From the NCBI GenBank assembly GCA_025084515.1, contig JAJAGP010000768.1, forward strand, positions 124,001 to 188,000: a stretch of 64,000 nucleotides of DNA, written 5' to 3'. The notes below the pieces were generated by a model. That model saw only the letters and a list, made by a program, of their open reading frames with translations, searched no databases and had not been told where the DNA came from. This DNA is from Ancistrus triradiatus. Lineage: Eukaryota; Chordata; Actinopteri; Siluriformes; Loricariidae. Position numbers and translations under genes: made by a program. This document shows, piece by piece, positions 10,793 to 21,848 of this stretch (positions within the stretch are counted from its first letter, which is position 1; the number at the start of each line of letters is the position of its first letter).

Positions 10793-11805
10793 TGTTACGG
10801 TTCAGGCATCCCAAGCCGGAGGGCGGCGCCGGCCGCGCCAACATGGCAGCCGCACCACTTTAAATAGCGCTTCCTAAGCGCCGGCCGACGGCGCACTATC
10901 GGTTCTTATATGCGATTTCTCTCACATTTCGAAGAGTTTTCAGTAGCGATTTTTGAAAGGGCTTAACGGTACGACTGGTCCTAAAAGAGGATCAGCCGAG
11001 TAGAGTTCGGAGACTCGAGGTAAAATTGCCAGGGAATTAGATAGGAAAAGGGACAGTTTATCGCTACTGACCTCTTTTCTCCATTGACGCCGCTCACCGT
11101 CGCCGATCGGCCGCCATTCTCTCTCCCCCGGCACCCCTTGGCTTGTTTGAGCCTCAGCACTCCTCCTCCCCGTTGGGAGTTCTCTATTTCTTGTTCTTTA
11201 GCCCGTTTACTCAGCGCTTGCACTCCGTGCAGCGCGGCAGAGACGCCTCTGCTAACACTTCGGCTTTTCCTGGGTCTCTTCGGAGATCCCCCTACTGCGC
11301 ATGCGCAGTTCTCCCTCAGGCTCGCTGCATAGCGATCTCCTTTTAGTTTCTTTTATCGTAATCGGTCTTATCCGGCCTTTCGCGCCTGGAGCGTTAGTTT
11401 AGTTATTTGCTAATCTCTCCGTATCTGTCCTTATACGCCTTTTTAGGCGATCGTTGCCTTTGTTTGAGCCTGTTCTATATGGCCCTTCCGTTTGCCCTTA
11501 CACTCTTATTCAGTGACATCCTGGGCTCCTCTCACGGCCACTTGGCGTAGTGGTAACTCACCCACTGCCTAGACACTCAGGATTGAATCCCGTCCACAGT
11601 CACTCCCTTGAGTGTCTGTGCTTTCCACATTGGCCCTGTATCCATCTGCCTGCCGTTACACCAAGGTGTATGTATTTATTTGTTTATTTTAAGCAGTTGT
11701 CATTTACATTTAATATTTCATATTCATATTTTTCCCTGCACTTGGGTCCTCCTTTCCCTACCACTTTCCTCGACCAGTACCCTGTTCCCTGATCGATTCA
11801 TAACA
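10793..11805 (+). repeat. Solo LTR of chromovirus family E
   Basis: A 1013-bp sequence starts TGTTACGG and ends CATAACA, flanked by a perfect CCAAT duplication (10788-10792 and 11806-11810). It matches the 5' LTR of the element at 33337-38633 (opposite strand), including CATCCCAAGCCGGAGGGCG, TATA-like TTTAAATAGCGC (about 10858) and GGAGACTCGAGGTAA. No internal region remains, so it probably arose by recombination between two LTRs. Confidence 0.93.
11536..11600 (+). other. tRNA-like module in solo LTR
   Basis: The A box TGGCGTAGTGG (11543-11553) fits the pol III consensus TRGYNNARNNG at every position. The B box GGATTGAATCC (11580-11590) differs at two positions. Start-to-start distance is 37 nt, seven shorter than in the better-preserved copy at 37898-37844. 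No acceptor stem is visible. Transcription by pol III is possible but not shown. Confidence 0.6.
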
Positions 11806-12020
11806 CCAATGGAGGCCTGGATTTGGAGTCACACAAAATTAAAGTGGAAAAATACACTACAGGCTGATCCAACTTTGATGTAATGTCCTTAAAACAAGTC
11901 AAAATGAGGCTCAGTATTGTGTGTGGCCTCAACGTGCCTGTATGACCTCCCTACAATGCCTGGGCATGCTCCTGATGAGGTGGTGGATGGTCTCCTGGGG
12001 GATCTCTTCCCAGACCTGGA

Positions 12021-12927
12021 CTAAAGCAACTCCTGGACAGTCTGTGGTGCAACGTGACATTGGTGGATGGAGTGAGACATGCTGTCCCAGATGTGCTCAA
12101 TCGGATTCAGGTCTGGGGAACGGGCTGGCCAGTCCATAGCTTCAATGCCTTCATCTTGCAGGAACTGCTGACACACTACTACCACATGAGGTCTAGCATT
12201 GTCTTGCATTAGGAGGAACCCAGGGCCAACCGCACCAGCATATGGGCTCACAAGGGGTCTGAGGATCTCATCTCGGTACCTAATGGCAGTCAGGCTACCT
12301 CTGGCAAACACATGGAGGGCTGTGCGGCCCTCCAAAGAAATGCCATCCCACACCATTACTGACCCACTGCCAAACCGGTCATGCTGAAGGATGTTGCAGG
12401 CAGAAGATCACTCTCCACGGTGTCTCCAGACTCTGTCACATCTGTCACGTGCTCAGTGTGAACCTGCTTTCATCTGTGAAGAGCAAAGGGTGCCAGGGGC
12501 GAATTTGCCAATGCTGGTGTTCTCTGGCAAATGCCAAGTGTCCGGCACAGTGTTGGGATGTGAGCACAACCCCCATCTGTGGACGTCGGGCCCTCATACC
12601 ATCCTCATGGAGTCGGTTTCTAACCGTTTGTGCAGACACATGCACATTTGTGGCCTGCTGGAGGTCATTTTGTAGGGCTCTGGCAGTGCTCCTCCTGTTC
12701 CTCCTTGCATAAAGGTGGAGGTAGCGGTCCTGCTGCTGGGTTGTTGCCCTCCTACGGCCTCCTCCACGTCTCCTGGTGTACTGGCCTGTGTCCTGGTAGC
12801 GCGTCCAGCCTCTGGACACTAAGCTGACAGACACAGCAAACCTTCTTGAAACAGCTCGCATTGATGTGCCATCATGGATGAGCTGCACTACCTGAGTCAC
12901 TTGTGTGGGTTGTAGAGTCCGTCTCAT
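12021..12927 (-). pseudogene. Tc1 transposase pseudogene (family 3)
   Basis: The probable start is at 12927 (MRRTLQPTQVTQ). The helix-turn-helix and linker with a GQYTRRRGGGRRR stretch follow. The first catalytic Asp is in LLFTDESRFTLS (near 12450). After a frame break between about 12360 and 12445, the second frame carries the second Asp in LMQDNARPH and Glu in DLNPIEHIWD. The protein is otherwise close to complete at about 300 residues. Only one break suggests a fairly young copy. Confidence 0.88.
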
Positions 12928-13126
12928 GCTACCATGAGTGTGAAAGCACCACCAACATTCACAAGTGACCAAAACATCAGCCAGAAAGCATAGGTACTGA
13001 GAAGTGGTCTGTGGTCCCCATCTGCAGAAGTCTTGGTAATTGCCAATAATTTCCACCTGTTGTCTATTCCATTTGCACAACAGCATGTGACATTGATTGT
13101 CAATCAGTGTTGCTTCCTAAGTAGAC

Positions 13127-13717
13127 TGTCACGCGCCACGGCAGCGCGCACCGTTATACGGACCAATTAGGAAGCCCCACGGTGATCACTCTGATCACGA
13201 TCAGCCGTGGGACTTCCTATAAAGGCCGCCCGCGAGAGACTCACCTCGCGGTTTATCGTGTGTACTCGATGTCCCTGCGCGCCGCTCCGCTCGGCGCCGC
13301 GTCCCTACGCGCCACTCTGCTCGTCGCCGCGTCCCTACACGCCACTCTGCTCGTCGCCGCGTCCCTACGCGCCACACTGCTCGTCACCGCGTCCCTACGC
13401 GCCACACTGCTCGTCACGTCCCTTCGCGCCTCACCCTTCCATGTCACTCTAGTCACCGTTAAGTGGTTGCTCAGTTCACTTCTGTGTTTTGTTTACTTTC
13501 CACCCGTTTTGCGTCATCGGTGTAGTTTGGTTTTCCTACCCGTTTTGTTTCTGTTTCACGCCCGTTTTCGGCTTCGGCCTAGTTTACGTTCTCCACCCAT
13601 TTTCAGTCCTCGCATTTTTACGTTCGCTGTGTCTCCCTTTGTTTGCCCTGTTGTTAATAAATCCTCCTTTTCACACCCGCGTTCGTCTCCTCGTTCCTCT
13701 GACCTCCCAGCGTTACA
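13127..13717 (+). repeat. Left LTR of element B
   Basis: The LTR runs from TGTCACGCGCC to GCGTTACA. It contains a TATA-like TATAAAGGCC (about 13219), four tandem 30-bp units of the type GCGTCCCTACGCGCCACTCT, and AATAAATCC as a polyadenylation signal (about 13655). The left flank is TAGAC; the right flank of the element is TGGAC, a one-mismatch duplication. Confidence 0.92.
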
Positions 13718-13732
13718 GTATAAACCGCCAAA

Positions 13733-14315
13733 ATGGAGACGGCAGGTGTCCTCGATCTTTCCTTCCTCCCCGGCCGTTTCAACGGCGATCCAGCCCGTTG
13801 CCAACCCTTTATTGATGACTGTTTTCGCTATTTCAGTGTATACTCCATGGAGACCGAGTATGCCAGGGTATCCTTTGGTTTTTTTTCCCCTCACAGGTGA
13901 AGCCCTTAGCTGGGCCACTCCGTTATGGCCGATACTTCGGACTGGAACCGTGGGGCAGCTTTTCGAGAAGCTGAGCTTTTGTTTTGGCTCCCCACGGGGA
14001 TCCCCTGACACCAAAACCGCGGGTTCTAGTGTTTTCGAAGACACTCGCCCCATCCGGTCGGCTTTGGGTGGTCATGTGCTGGATCCCCAGCTCGCCACCA
14101 GCCGGACCAGTTTGACCAAGCGTCGGCAAGCGCGGGTAACACCTGGCAGTTCGGTTCCTGACCGCCCTAATTCCGTGTCCGTGTCCCTAGTCGACCCTCT
14201 AGTCATTCATACTCATGACCCAGACCATACCGAGTCTGTGGTCGAGCCCGTTGCACCTTCTGACCCCGTGTCTGAGCCGGAGGGCTCCACGCTTGGGGAT
14301 TATGCGCCCCGGTAG
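13733..14315 (+). pseudogene. Gag-like remnant of element B
   Basis: ATG 13733 opens a frame with FLPGRFNGDPARC and CFRYFSVYSMETEYARV, corresponding to the capsid start of Ty3/gypsy Gag (cf. YGGDPDRCESFLLQC in the chromovirus at 18.3 kb). A stop follows at about 13890; the continuation LTGEALSWATPLW is in another frame, so a frameshift has broken it. Downstream frames to 14315 are Pro/Ser/Val-rich without a zinc knuckle. Confidence 0.65.
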
Positions 14316-14712
14316 TTGCCGCCGACCCCTGCACCTCGTTCGAGACCGATTCCTGCACCATGTGCTTTCGTGAAACAGGCAGTTACGTCTCTCTCACTCG
14401 TGCCCGCTCCTACACCACGGGCAGTTGTACCTAGAACATCCATGCCAGTACTTGCTCTGAGGCTGTCTGTTTCAGGACCCGTGTCTGCTCCAAGAGCAGC
14501 AGTACCAGTGCCAGTAACAAGAGTGAAGGTTCCCGTGGCCGTGCTGAGGTCAGCAGATCCAGTGGCTGCATCCAAGGCGTCTGCAGTTTCAGTGGCTGCC
14601 CCCAGGACATCGGCAGCCCCACTGGTTGCATCCAGGTCGACAGAGGCCTTCACTGAGGCCGCATCCTCGACAGAGACCTTTCCAGAGACTGTCTCCTCTG
14701 GGGATCTCCAGC

Positions 14713-15170
14713 AGCTCGTCCACGACTCTGCTGTCAAGCATCACGTCGTCCACGACTCTGCTGTCAAGTATCACGTTGTCCACGACTCTGCTGTCAAGCA
14801 TCACGTCGTCCACGACTCTGCTGTCAAGCATCACGTCGTCCACGACTCTGCTGTCAAGCATCACGCCATCCACGACTCTGCTGTCAAGCATCACGCCGTC
14901 CATGACTCTGCTGTCAAGCATCGTCGCCTCGTCTCTGCTGTCAAGCATCGTCACCTCGTCTCTGCTGTCAAGCATCACGCCGTCCACGACTCTGCTGTCA
15001 AGCATCACGTCGTCCACGACTCTGCTGTCAAGCATCGTCGCCTCGTCTCTGCTGTCAAGCATCGTCGCCTCGTCTCTGCTGTCAAGCATCGCCGCCTCGT
15101 CTCTGCTGTCAAGCATCGCCGCCTCGTCTCTGCTGTCAAGCATCGCCTCGTCGACTCTGCTTCTCAGCAC
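14713..15170 (+). repeat. 30/27-bp tandem repeat array of element B
   Basis: About 15 units of GTCCACGACTCTGCTGTCAA (plus ten bases), together with 27-bp variants containing CGCCTCGTCTCTGCTGTCAA, lie head to tail. Because unit lengths are multiples of three and lack stops, three frames are open at once: plus 14316-15521 (HHVVHDSAVK repeats), plus 14626-15573 (Ser/Leu-rich), and minus 15308-14589. Further diverged repeats follow to about 15340. The array expanded recently, as neighbouring units are nearly identical. Confidence 0.92.
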
Positions 15171-15480
15171 CTCGTCCAGGACTCTGCTTCTCAGCATCTC
15201 GTCCACGACCTTGCTTGTCAGCCTCGCGTCGTCGACTCCGCTCTGCAGCCTCGCGTCGTCGACTCCACTCTGCAGCATCGCGTCGTCGACTCCGCTCTGC
15301 AGCCTCACGGCGTCGACTCCGATCGTCTGCCTCTCGTCAGCGCCTCCGTTCTCCAGCCGACCGACTGCTGGCAGTCCCCCCCTGGGGTCCGTCCAGCTAG
15401 AAGACCTCCTGAGACGGGACTGCGCCCAGGCTTCCCTATTGGGAGTCCTAGCTCCGTCTCGGACTCCTTGGGGGGGGCTC

Positions 15481-16046
15481 TGTCACGCGCCACAGCAGCG
15501 CGCACCGTTATACGGACCAATTAGGAAGCCCCACGGTGATCACTCTGATCACGATCAGCCGTGGGACTTCTTATAAAGGCCGCCCGCGAGAGACTCACCT
15601 CGCGGTTTATCGTGTGTACTCGATGTCCCTGCGCGCCGCTCCGCTCAGCGCTGCGTCCCTACGTGCCACTCTGCTCGTCGCCGCGTCCCTACGCGCCACT
15701 CTGCTCGTCGCCGCGTCCCTACGCGCCACATTGCTCGTCACGTCCCTTCGCGCCTCACCCTTCCATGTCACCCTGGTCACCGTTAAGGTACTGGTTGCTC
15801 AGTTCACTTCCGTGTTTTGTTTAGTTTCCACCGGTTTTGCGTCATCGGTGTAGTTTGGTTTTCCTACCCGTTTTGGTTTCTGTTTCACGCCCGTTTTCGG
15901 CTTCGGCCTAGTTTACGTTCTCCACCCATTTTCAGTCCTCGCCTTTTTACGTTCGCTGTGTCTCCCTTTGTTTGCCCTGTCGTTAATAAATCCTCCTTTT
16001 CACACCCGCGTTCGTCTCCTCATTCCTCTGGCCTCCTAGCGTTACA
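15481..16046 (+). repeat. Right LTR of element B
   Basis: Matches the left LTR from TGTCACGCGCC to GCGTTACA, but holds three instead of four 30-bp units, explaining most of the length difference (566 versus 591 bp). A few substitutions also separate the two. The right flank is TGGAC (16047-16051). Confidence 0.92.
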
Positions 16047-16130
16047 TGGACAGTTTGATTTCACAGAAGTTTGATTGACGTGGAGTTATGTTGTGTTGTT
16101 TAAGTGTTCCCTTTATTTTTTTGAGCAGTG

Positions 16131-16135
16131 TATAC

Positions 16136-16174
<39 letters not shown>

Positions 16175-16362
16175 TCTATATCTCATCACTGTCTAGTTTT
16201 TTTTGTAGTTAAGCCTACATAACGAAGTAAGACGAAAAAAATAAAATTTATCTCTAATAAATCAGACATTTTTATACATTATCAAATTTAGCTCTAATAA
16301 ATCATATTAATACATATATACAGTATATTCAGCTAGCCAAACCGGAGTGCCTCATAAAATTT

Positions 16363-16396
<34 letters not shown>

Positions 16397-16685
16397 CACA
16401 TCACATGCTTTCTTATATACAAAACACATCAATATATTGCAGTAATGTCTGCATTTTTGCTGTACATAGACCTCACATGCTCGCCTAAGTATGCAACTCG
16501 ACCACACACACCAAAACATTGCATTCATGCTGACAAGTTTGTCAGACAACGGCCTATGTATGACTCTCTAACAAACAAACACACGTGTGCACAAACACAC
16601 AGAAAAACACACTTTGTCTCACTTTCCACGTGCAAGAGGAGATAAAAAGCCCTCATCAATGGAGCACAGATAACACGAAACCAGC
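16131..16685. other. Non-coding stretch with two microsatellites
   Basis: A TAGA tetranucleotide repeat (about 16136-16172) and a CA repeat (about 16365-16394) are present. The left end of the Harbinger element must lie here because its first exon starts at 16686, but I could not identify its terminal inverted repeat. Nothing else is recognised. Confidence 0.6.
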
Positions 16686-16857
16686 ATGGCAACAGGCGAA
16701 AAACGGGCTCAATCTTCCTACTTCTCCCCCGTGGAGTTAGAAATTCTGATGAATTCCTATATGGAATATGAGCATATATTTAGAAAAAAAGCAAATCTGT
16801 AGCAGCAGCAAAAGACCCTCAGCTGGCGTAGCAGAAAACTGCTGACCGAGTCAATGT
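16686..16857 (+). pseudogene. Harbinger Myb/SANT-like gene, exon 1
   Basis: ATG 16686 opens MATGEKRAQSSYFSPVELE, then ILMNSYMEYEHIFRKKAN, the start of the Myb/SANT-like DNA-binding domain of proteins encoded beside PIF/Harbinger transposases. A stop (TAG after KANL) and a small indel interrupt it, after which the domain continues into a segment matching the usual KIADRVN. A GTGAGTAA splice donor follows at about 16857. In autonomous Harbinger elements this partner binds the element ends and brings in the transposase. Exon 2 is at 17350. Confidence 0.7.
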
Positions 16858-17102
16858 GTGAGTAATATACAACATATTAAATATATTAAAAAAAAATTAT
16901 TTCGAGGTGTGCACTTATGCAATAATTTTATTTTGTGTATGTGAATGCACATGTTAAATAAATATACGCAGGTGGAACTCATACTGGCAAAAAATAAAGC
17001 AAATTGGTAGTAACTGAAGATGAAAAACAAAAATATAGTTCAAACAGGTCGGATTAATATAATTACTTGCAGTGAGAGATGCTTTTAGCCTGCCCTGTAC
17101 AT

Positions 17103-17121
17103 GCATGTATGTATGTATGTA

Positions 17122-17171
<50 letters not shown>
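17103..17171. repeat. TATG/GT microsatellite
   Basis: A TATG run is followed by a long GT tract inside the presumed first intron of the Myb-like gene. Confidence 0.95.
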
Positions 17172-17178
<7 letters not shown>

Positions 17179-17349
17179 AAGTAGTTATTTGAAGTAGTTA
17201 GTTGAATTTCTTAAGAGAAGGGCGGAAAAAAAGTAAACTGTTCAGCCAGTCCAAAACTGCCAGTATTTCATATTGTCTATTTGAAAGCAACACCTAAATG
17301 CCTTTATACATACAAGTCTCCAAATTTGTGTTAACTGGATGTGATCAAA

Positions 17350-17473
17350 TTTGACCTCCATTATAGGCAATAGAAAAAATGCTGAGGGCCCACCAGCACC
17401 ACCACCACTCACAGAGGCTGAAAAGATAGCCCTCAGTAAAAACACAGGATAACCCATTGCACGATTCTGAGAG
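17350..17473 (+). pseudogene. Harbinger Myb-like gene, exon 2, left half
   Basis: The plus strand reads NRKNAEGPPAPPPLTEAEK then IALSKNTG, stop, PIARF, the Pro-rich linker following the Myb-like domain in these proteins. The frame is cut at TGAGAG (17468-17473), where the L2 LINE begins. The right half continues at 27973 directly after the L2 tail. One in-frame TAA is present. Confidence 0.72.
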
Positions 17474-17726
17474 AACGCTGAGAGAACGCTGAGAGAACGC
17501 TGAGAGAACTGACGCGAGGATTGCGAGGATCTGGCAACCCAGACTGATCCGTGATTGCACACAGGACGCCGTTTCGTAGCTGCTAGCAGCTTATTTACCT
17601 TTGATATATTTTAATTCCCGATGGCATCTGTATCATATATAATCGTATATATAGTAGGTTTTTACAACATCTTAATCATTTTATTCTCGTACCGGCGGAT
17701 AATTTTTTTTTGTCGCTAATCGTTGT

Positions 17727-18015
17727 TGTCACGCCCACCGGCAGCCCGGGTCACAACATTCACGTTCTGGAGCGATCATCGTCCCCCGCCTACTAATTAC
17801 CTACACCTGTCCCGTGTGACTCTATTGTTCTCCACCCTATTTACAGCCTCATTCTGCCGTCAGCACTCACCGATTGACTTGGTTCCCTTCCTCTCGTCCA
17901 TGCTCCTTTTTCCTCGTTCGTCCTGCCTGTATCCAGTGTGCTCTGTGTCTATAATAAAAGTGTTCTTCGTATCCAGTGGCTGCGTTTGCCTCCTCACTCC
18001 TAGTTCGGCGTCACA
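17727..18015 (+). repeat. Left LTR of chromovirus D
   Basis: The 289-bp LTR begins TGTCACGCCCACCGGCAG and ends GGCGTCACA. It includes TATTTACAGCC (TATA-like, about 17838) and an AATAAAAG polyadenylation signal (about 17953). It is preceded by GTTGT (17722-17726), repeated after the right LTR. No tRNA-like module is present. Confidence 0.93.
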
Positions 18016-18030
18016 GTTCAATCGGTCGAC

Positions 18031-19044
18031 ATGGAGTCAGCGGCTACTGGTGCCGGCCTCGTCCCCACTCCTACGGTCGAACCTGGGCCGACCTTCGTGC
18101 CCAGCTTCAGGAGATTGCTCAAGCTGTTACGTTCTTGGCTGAGAACCAGCGCGCGCTAGTCCCCTCAGTCAACGAGCTCACTCAGCGTGTGTCGCAGCTC
18201 CCGCTGTTCCCCGCCGCTGCGGTCTCTGCTGCCTCTGTTCCGCTCCCTCCCAGTCCTCCGCGGATCCCGCCTCAGCCTTCTGCTTACGGGCTTTCTCTCC
18301 CTGATAAATACGGGGGAGACCCGGATCGTTGTGAGAGCTTTTTGCTCCAGTGCGACCTCTACTTTACTCACTCGCCCCCTGACTCGGGCTCCGCCCGCAT
18401 CGCCCTGGTGATCTCCCTCCTCACTCATCATGCATTGGACTGGGCCACCGCCATCTGGTCTCAACAAGGTCCGGAGGTCCGGGACTATGCTGCTTTTGTG
18501 ACAGCCTTTCGGTCCGTCTTTCAGCATCCCCGGGAGGGCCGTTCCAGCGGAGAATTGTTGTCAGGGCCGTCGGTCCGCTGCCGAGTTTGCGCTGGAGTTT
18601 CGCACGCTGACAGCCCAGAGTGGCTGGAATACTCCGGCCCTCCTTTCTACCTTCCTCCAGGGTTTGCGTCCTGATCTCAGGAGAGAGCTGGCTGGACGTG
18701 ACCTTGACCTCACTCTGGAAGAACTCATGACCCTCACAGTTCGTCTAGACCAACTTCTCACATCCCGACCACGCACCGCTTCACGTAGTGTGTCTACTCT
18801 CCCCGGACGGGACCCTTCGCCTTCCCCTGAGGCCATGGAACTCGCAGGCACCCGCCTCTCTTCCGAGGAGCGTCGGCGTCGTTTTCAACTGGGGCTGTGT
18901 TGTTCCTGCGGTTCTGATCGTCACCTACGTCCTGACTGTGATTCTGGCTCCCTCTGCTGGCAGGAGGGCCCAGGACTTCGTCACGCACCACCCAGGGTGA
19001 GTAGACTCTCTCCCTTAACGTCCTTCAAGTTGCGGTTCTGTTGA
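18031..19044 (+). pseudogene. Chromovirus D gag
   Basis: ATG 18031 follows the LTR by 15 bases. After a frameshift near 18085 the frame carries DLRAQLQEIAQAVTFLAENQ (coiled-coil-like), YGGDPDRCESFLLQC and LLTHHALDWATAIW, the capsid core of Ty3/gypsy Gag. A second frameshift near 18550 precedes the segment LRPDLRRELAGRDLDLTL. The nucleocapsid zinc knuckle CCSCGSDRHLRPDC (CX2CX4HX4C) is at about 18899-18940. Gag would package the RNA. Two frameshifts make this copy non-coding. Confidence 0.88.
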
Positions 19045-19049
19045 AAACC

Positions 19050-21814
19050 TTCTCACGCTGAGATTTCCTCTCACAGCCCTGATCGACTCCGTGCTCAGGG
19101 GACTTTATCGCGGATCACCTAGTCAGCGAATGGAAGATCCCCTGCCACTTTCTTACCGCGGGCCGGCGCGTTGCAACTGCTGCTGATGGTCAACCACTCG
19201 GCTCCGGCTTCATCACCCCCCCTCGCATCACCGACTCCTAGACACCTCTTCACCAGCGCTATCCACGAGGAACAGAAAATGATTCCTTTTACCCGTGGCC
19301 ATCCCTGGCTCATCCCGTCATCCTGGGACTTCCTGGCGGCTGCACAGTCATGACCCCCTCATCTCCTGGTCCGCTCGGGAAAGGGAATTCATCCGTTGGA
19401 TGCATCGTCCGCGCTCCAGCCCTCACACTCTCCGGTCTCAGGCCTCTTCCACTCTCCCCCAATGTACCCAGCCATACCAGGGACTTGTGGGGTCTTCGGA
19501 AGAAGGGTCATCGGCTCCTCTTCCACATCATCGTCCCTACGACTGCACGCCATCGACCTGTTGCCTGATGCCCCTCTACCCAAGGCTCGGCTGTATCCTC
19601 TCTCACCTGCCGAAGAGAAGGCCATTGAAAGATTATGTCACGGAGTATCTCGATCTGGTTTATTCGGACCGTCCACCTCTCCTGTCTCGGCGGGCGGGGT
19701 TTTTCTTTCGTTGCCCAAGCGGGATTCGGGGCTGCGGCCATGCATCGATTACCGCGGACTCAATCCTTCATCACTAAAAGGTAGTGCATACCCGCTTCCC
19801 CTCGTGCCCTCCGCCTTTTTGGATTAATTCACAGCTCCGATTTTTTCCGCATGTGGTATACAAAGCTGGATCTTCGGAAGCCTACAACTTAATCCGAGTT
19901 AAAGAGGGCGACGAGTGGAAAACCGCCTTCAGTACAAGTTCGGGCCATTATGAATACCTGGTGATGCCCTTTGGCCTGGCCAACGCTCCTTCAGTTTTCC
20001 AGGCGTTTATTAACGACGTCCTCCGAGACATGCTGGGTCGGTTCCTGTTGGTTTATCTGGATGACATTCTAATCTTCTTGCCGGATTTACCCACACACAT
20101 TGCTCAAGTCCGACTCGTTTTGGAGAGGCTGCGGACCCATCACCTCCGTGTAAAAGCTGAGAAGTGCGAGTTTCATACTCAGTCTGTTCACTACCTGGGC
20201 TACGTCATCTCCCCATCCGGCATAGCCATGGACGATAACAAGGTCTCAGCGGTCCTGTCCTGGCCCAAGCCGGGTTCCATTAAGGATCTTCAACGCTTCC
20301 TGTGCTTTGCCAACTTTTACCGTCGTTTCATACGCAATTTCAGCCGGATGGTGGCGCCCCTCACCACGCTTCTGCAAGGCAATCCCCGATCTCTCCGCTG
20401 GAACCCGGAGGCTGATGAAGCCTTCGCAGCGCTGAAATCCGCTTTCACCCATTCTGGGCCACCCCGACCCAGACCAACCATTTGTCTGGAGGTGGATGCG
20501 TCTTCGGTGGGAGTGGGTGCTGTTCTCTCTCAACGCCTGGGCGATCCTCCGAAGATGCACCCGGTCGCTTTTTATTCGCACAAGCTGTCTCCCACCGAGC
20601 GCAACTATGACGTCGGGGATCGCGAACTGCTGGCCATCAAGTTGGCCCTGGAGGCATGGAGACATTGGTTGGAGGGTTCTAACCACCCTTTTACCGTTCT
20701 CACTGACCATAAGAATCTCGAATACCTGCGCTCTGCTAAACGCCTCAACGCTCGCCAGGCACGTTGGTCCCTCTTTTTCTCTCGCTTCTCCTTTACTATA
20801 ACATACCGGCCTGGCTCGAAAAACACCAAGGCGGACGCCCTTTCTCGTAGACACGACCCGGACCCTGTTTCTCCGGAACCTCCTGCTCCTGTCATTCCGG
20901 AGTCCTGTATTGTCGGCGCTGTACAGTGGGATTTCGAACGGGAACTGGACGACAGCCTCGCTCAAACGCGTGTACCTCCCGGTTGCCCGGTGGGCAAGAA
21001 GTTCGTTCCCACGGAGTTCCGTGACCGTATCATCACCTGGGCACACGTTTCCCTCTGCTCTGGGCACCCCGGGGAAACCCGCACCCATCAACTTCTGGCG
21101 GCTCGCTATTGGTGGAGCAACATGCGCAGGGATGTTCACCGCTTTGTGGCTTCATGCAGCGTCTGTGCCCAGTGCAAGATTCCCTGCACTCTACCCTCTG
21201 GACAGCTCCATCCGTTGCCCATACCGCACCGCCCCTGGTCGCACATCGCCGTCGATTACATCTCTGACCTCCCACTGTCGCAAGGATACACCGCTATCCC
21301 CTCTATTATCGACCGGTTCTCTCGTGCCGTGCGCTTCGTTCCCTTGGCCAAGATCCCCTCCGCTCTGCAGACAGCGGAGGTGCTATTCGAGCAGGTGTTC
21401 CGCCTTTTTGGCATCCCGGAGGACGTTCTCTCGGACCGGGGTCCTCAATTCACCTCTGCGGTCTGGCGTGCTTTCCTGGATAAACTGGGAGCCACGGTAA
21501 GCCTCTATTCTGGGTACCACCCGGAGTCCAACGGCCAGTGCGAGCGCTCCCCATCAAGAGGTCAAGAAGTTCCTTCGTTTGCTACTGCTTACACAACCCG
21601 CTGGAATGGAAGCCGGTTTCTTCCGTGGGCGAGATAGCACAGAATTCGCTCCGTCACTCCACCACTGGTCTCAACTCAGTTCCAGTGCGTCCCTGGGATG
21701 ATTCCAACCACCGTTCGTCCCTGGGATTGAAGCGCCCTCTGACGCACCAGCCGTTGGACAACTGGTTTCATCGCAGCAAGAGAATCTGTGTAAATGCTTG
21801 TCAGGTTAATTCTT

Positions 21815-21848
<34 letters not shown>

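Larger units (their letters stand above)
13718..15480 (+). mobile_element. Internal region of LTR element B (non-autonomous)
   Basis: The 1.76-kb internal region has only a short gag start and a long tandem-repeat block; no protease, reverse transcriptase, RNase H or integrase motif is seen. A G-rich polypurine tract (15470-15477) immediately precedes the right LTR. The element must have relied on proteins of another element. The complete element (13127-16046, 2920 bp) sits inside the transposase end of a Tc1 transposon. Confidence 0.88.
10637..16130 (-). mobile_element. Tc1-like transposon, family 3 (split by two LTR insertions)
   Basis: The left end CACTGCTCAAAAAAATAAAG and the right end with its complement TTTTTTTGAGCAGTG form the inverted repeats; TA follows the right end. 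The element is recognisable as the teleost Tc1 family also reported in lampreys. Removing the solo LTR (10793-11805) and LTR element B (13127-16046) with one copy of each duplication leaves about 1.55 kb, a standard size. The transposase gene is on the minus strand. Confidence 0.9.

Noticed and set aside
11536..11600. True tRNA gene inside the solo LTR
   Set aside because: The A and B boxes are present but spacing is short, there is no acceptor stem and no anticodon arm, so only a tRNA-like module is claimed.
14713..15170. CRISPR-like array
   Set aside because: Units are contiguous tandem repeats without unique spacers, in a eukaryotic LTR element with LTRs and a polypurine tract.
20246..21139. 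A 297-codon minus-strand frame
   Set aside because: It is antisense to RT/RNase H/integrase of chromovirus D, a common by-product of GC-rich coding sequence.
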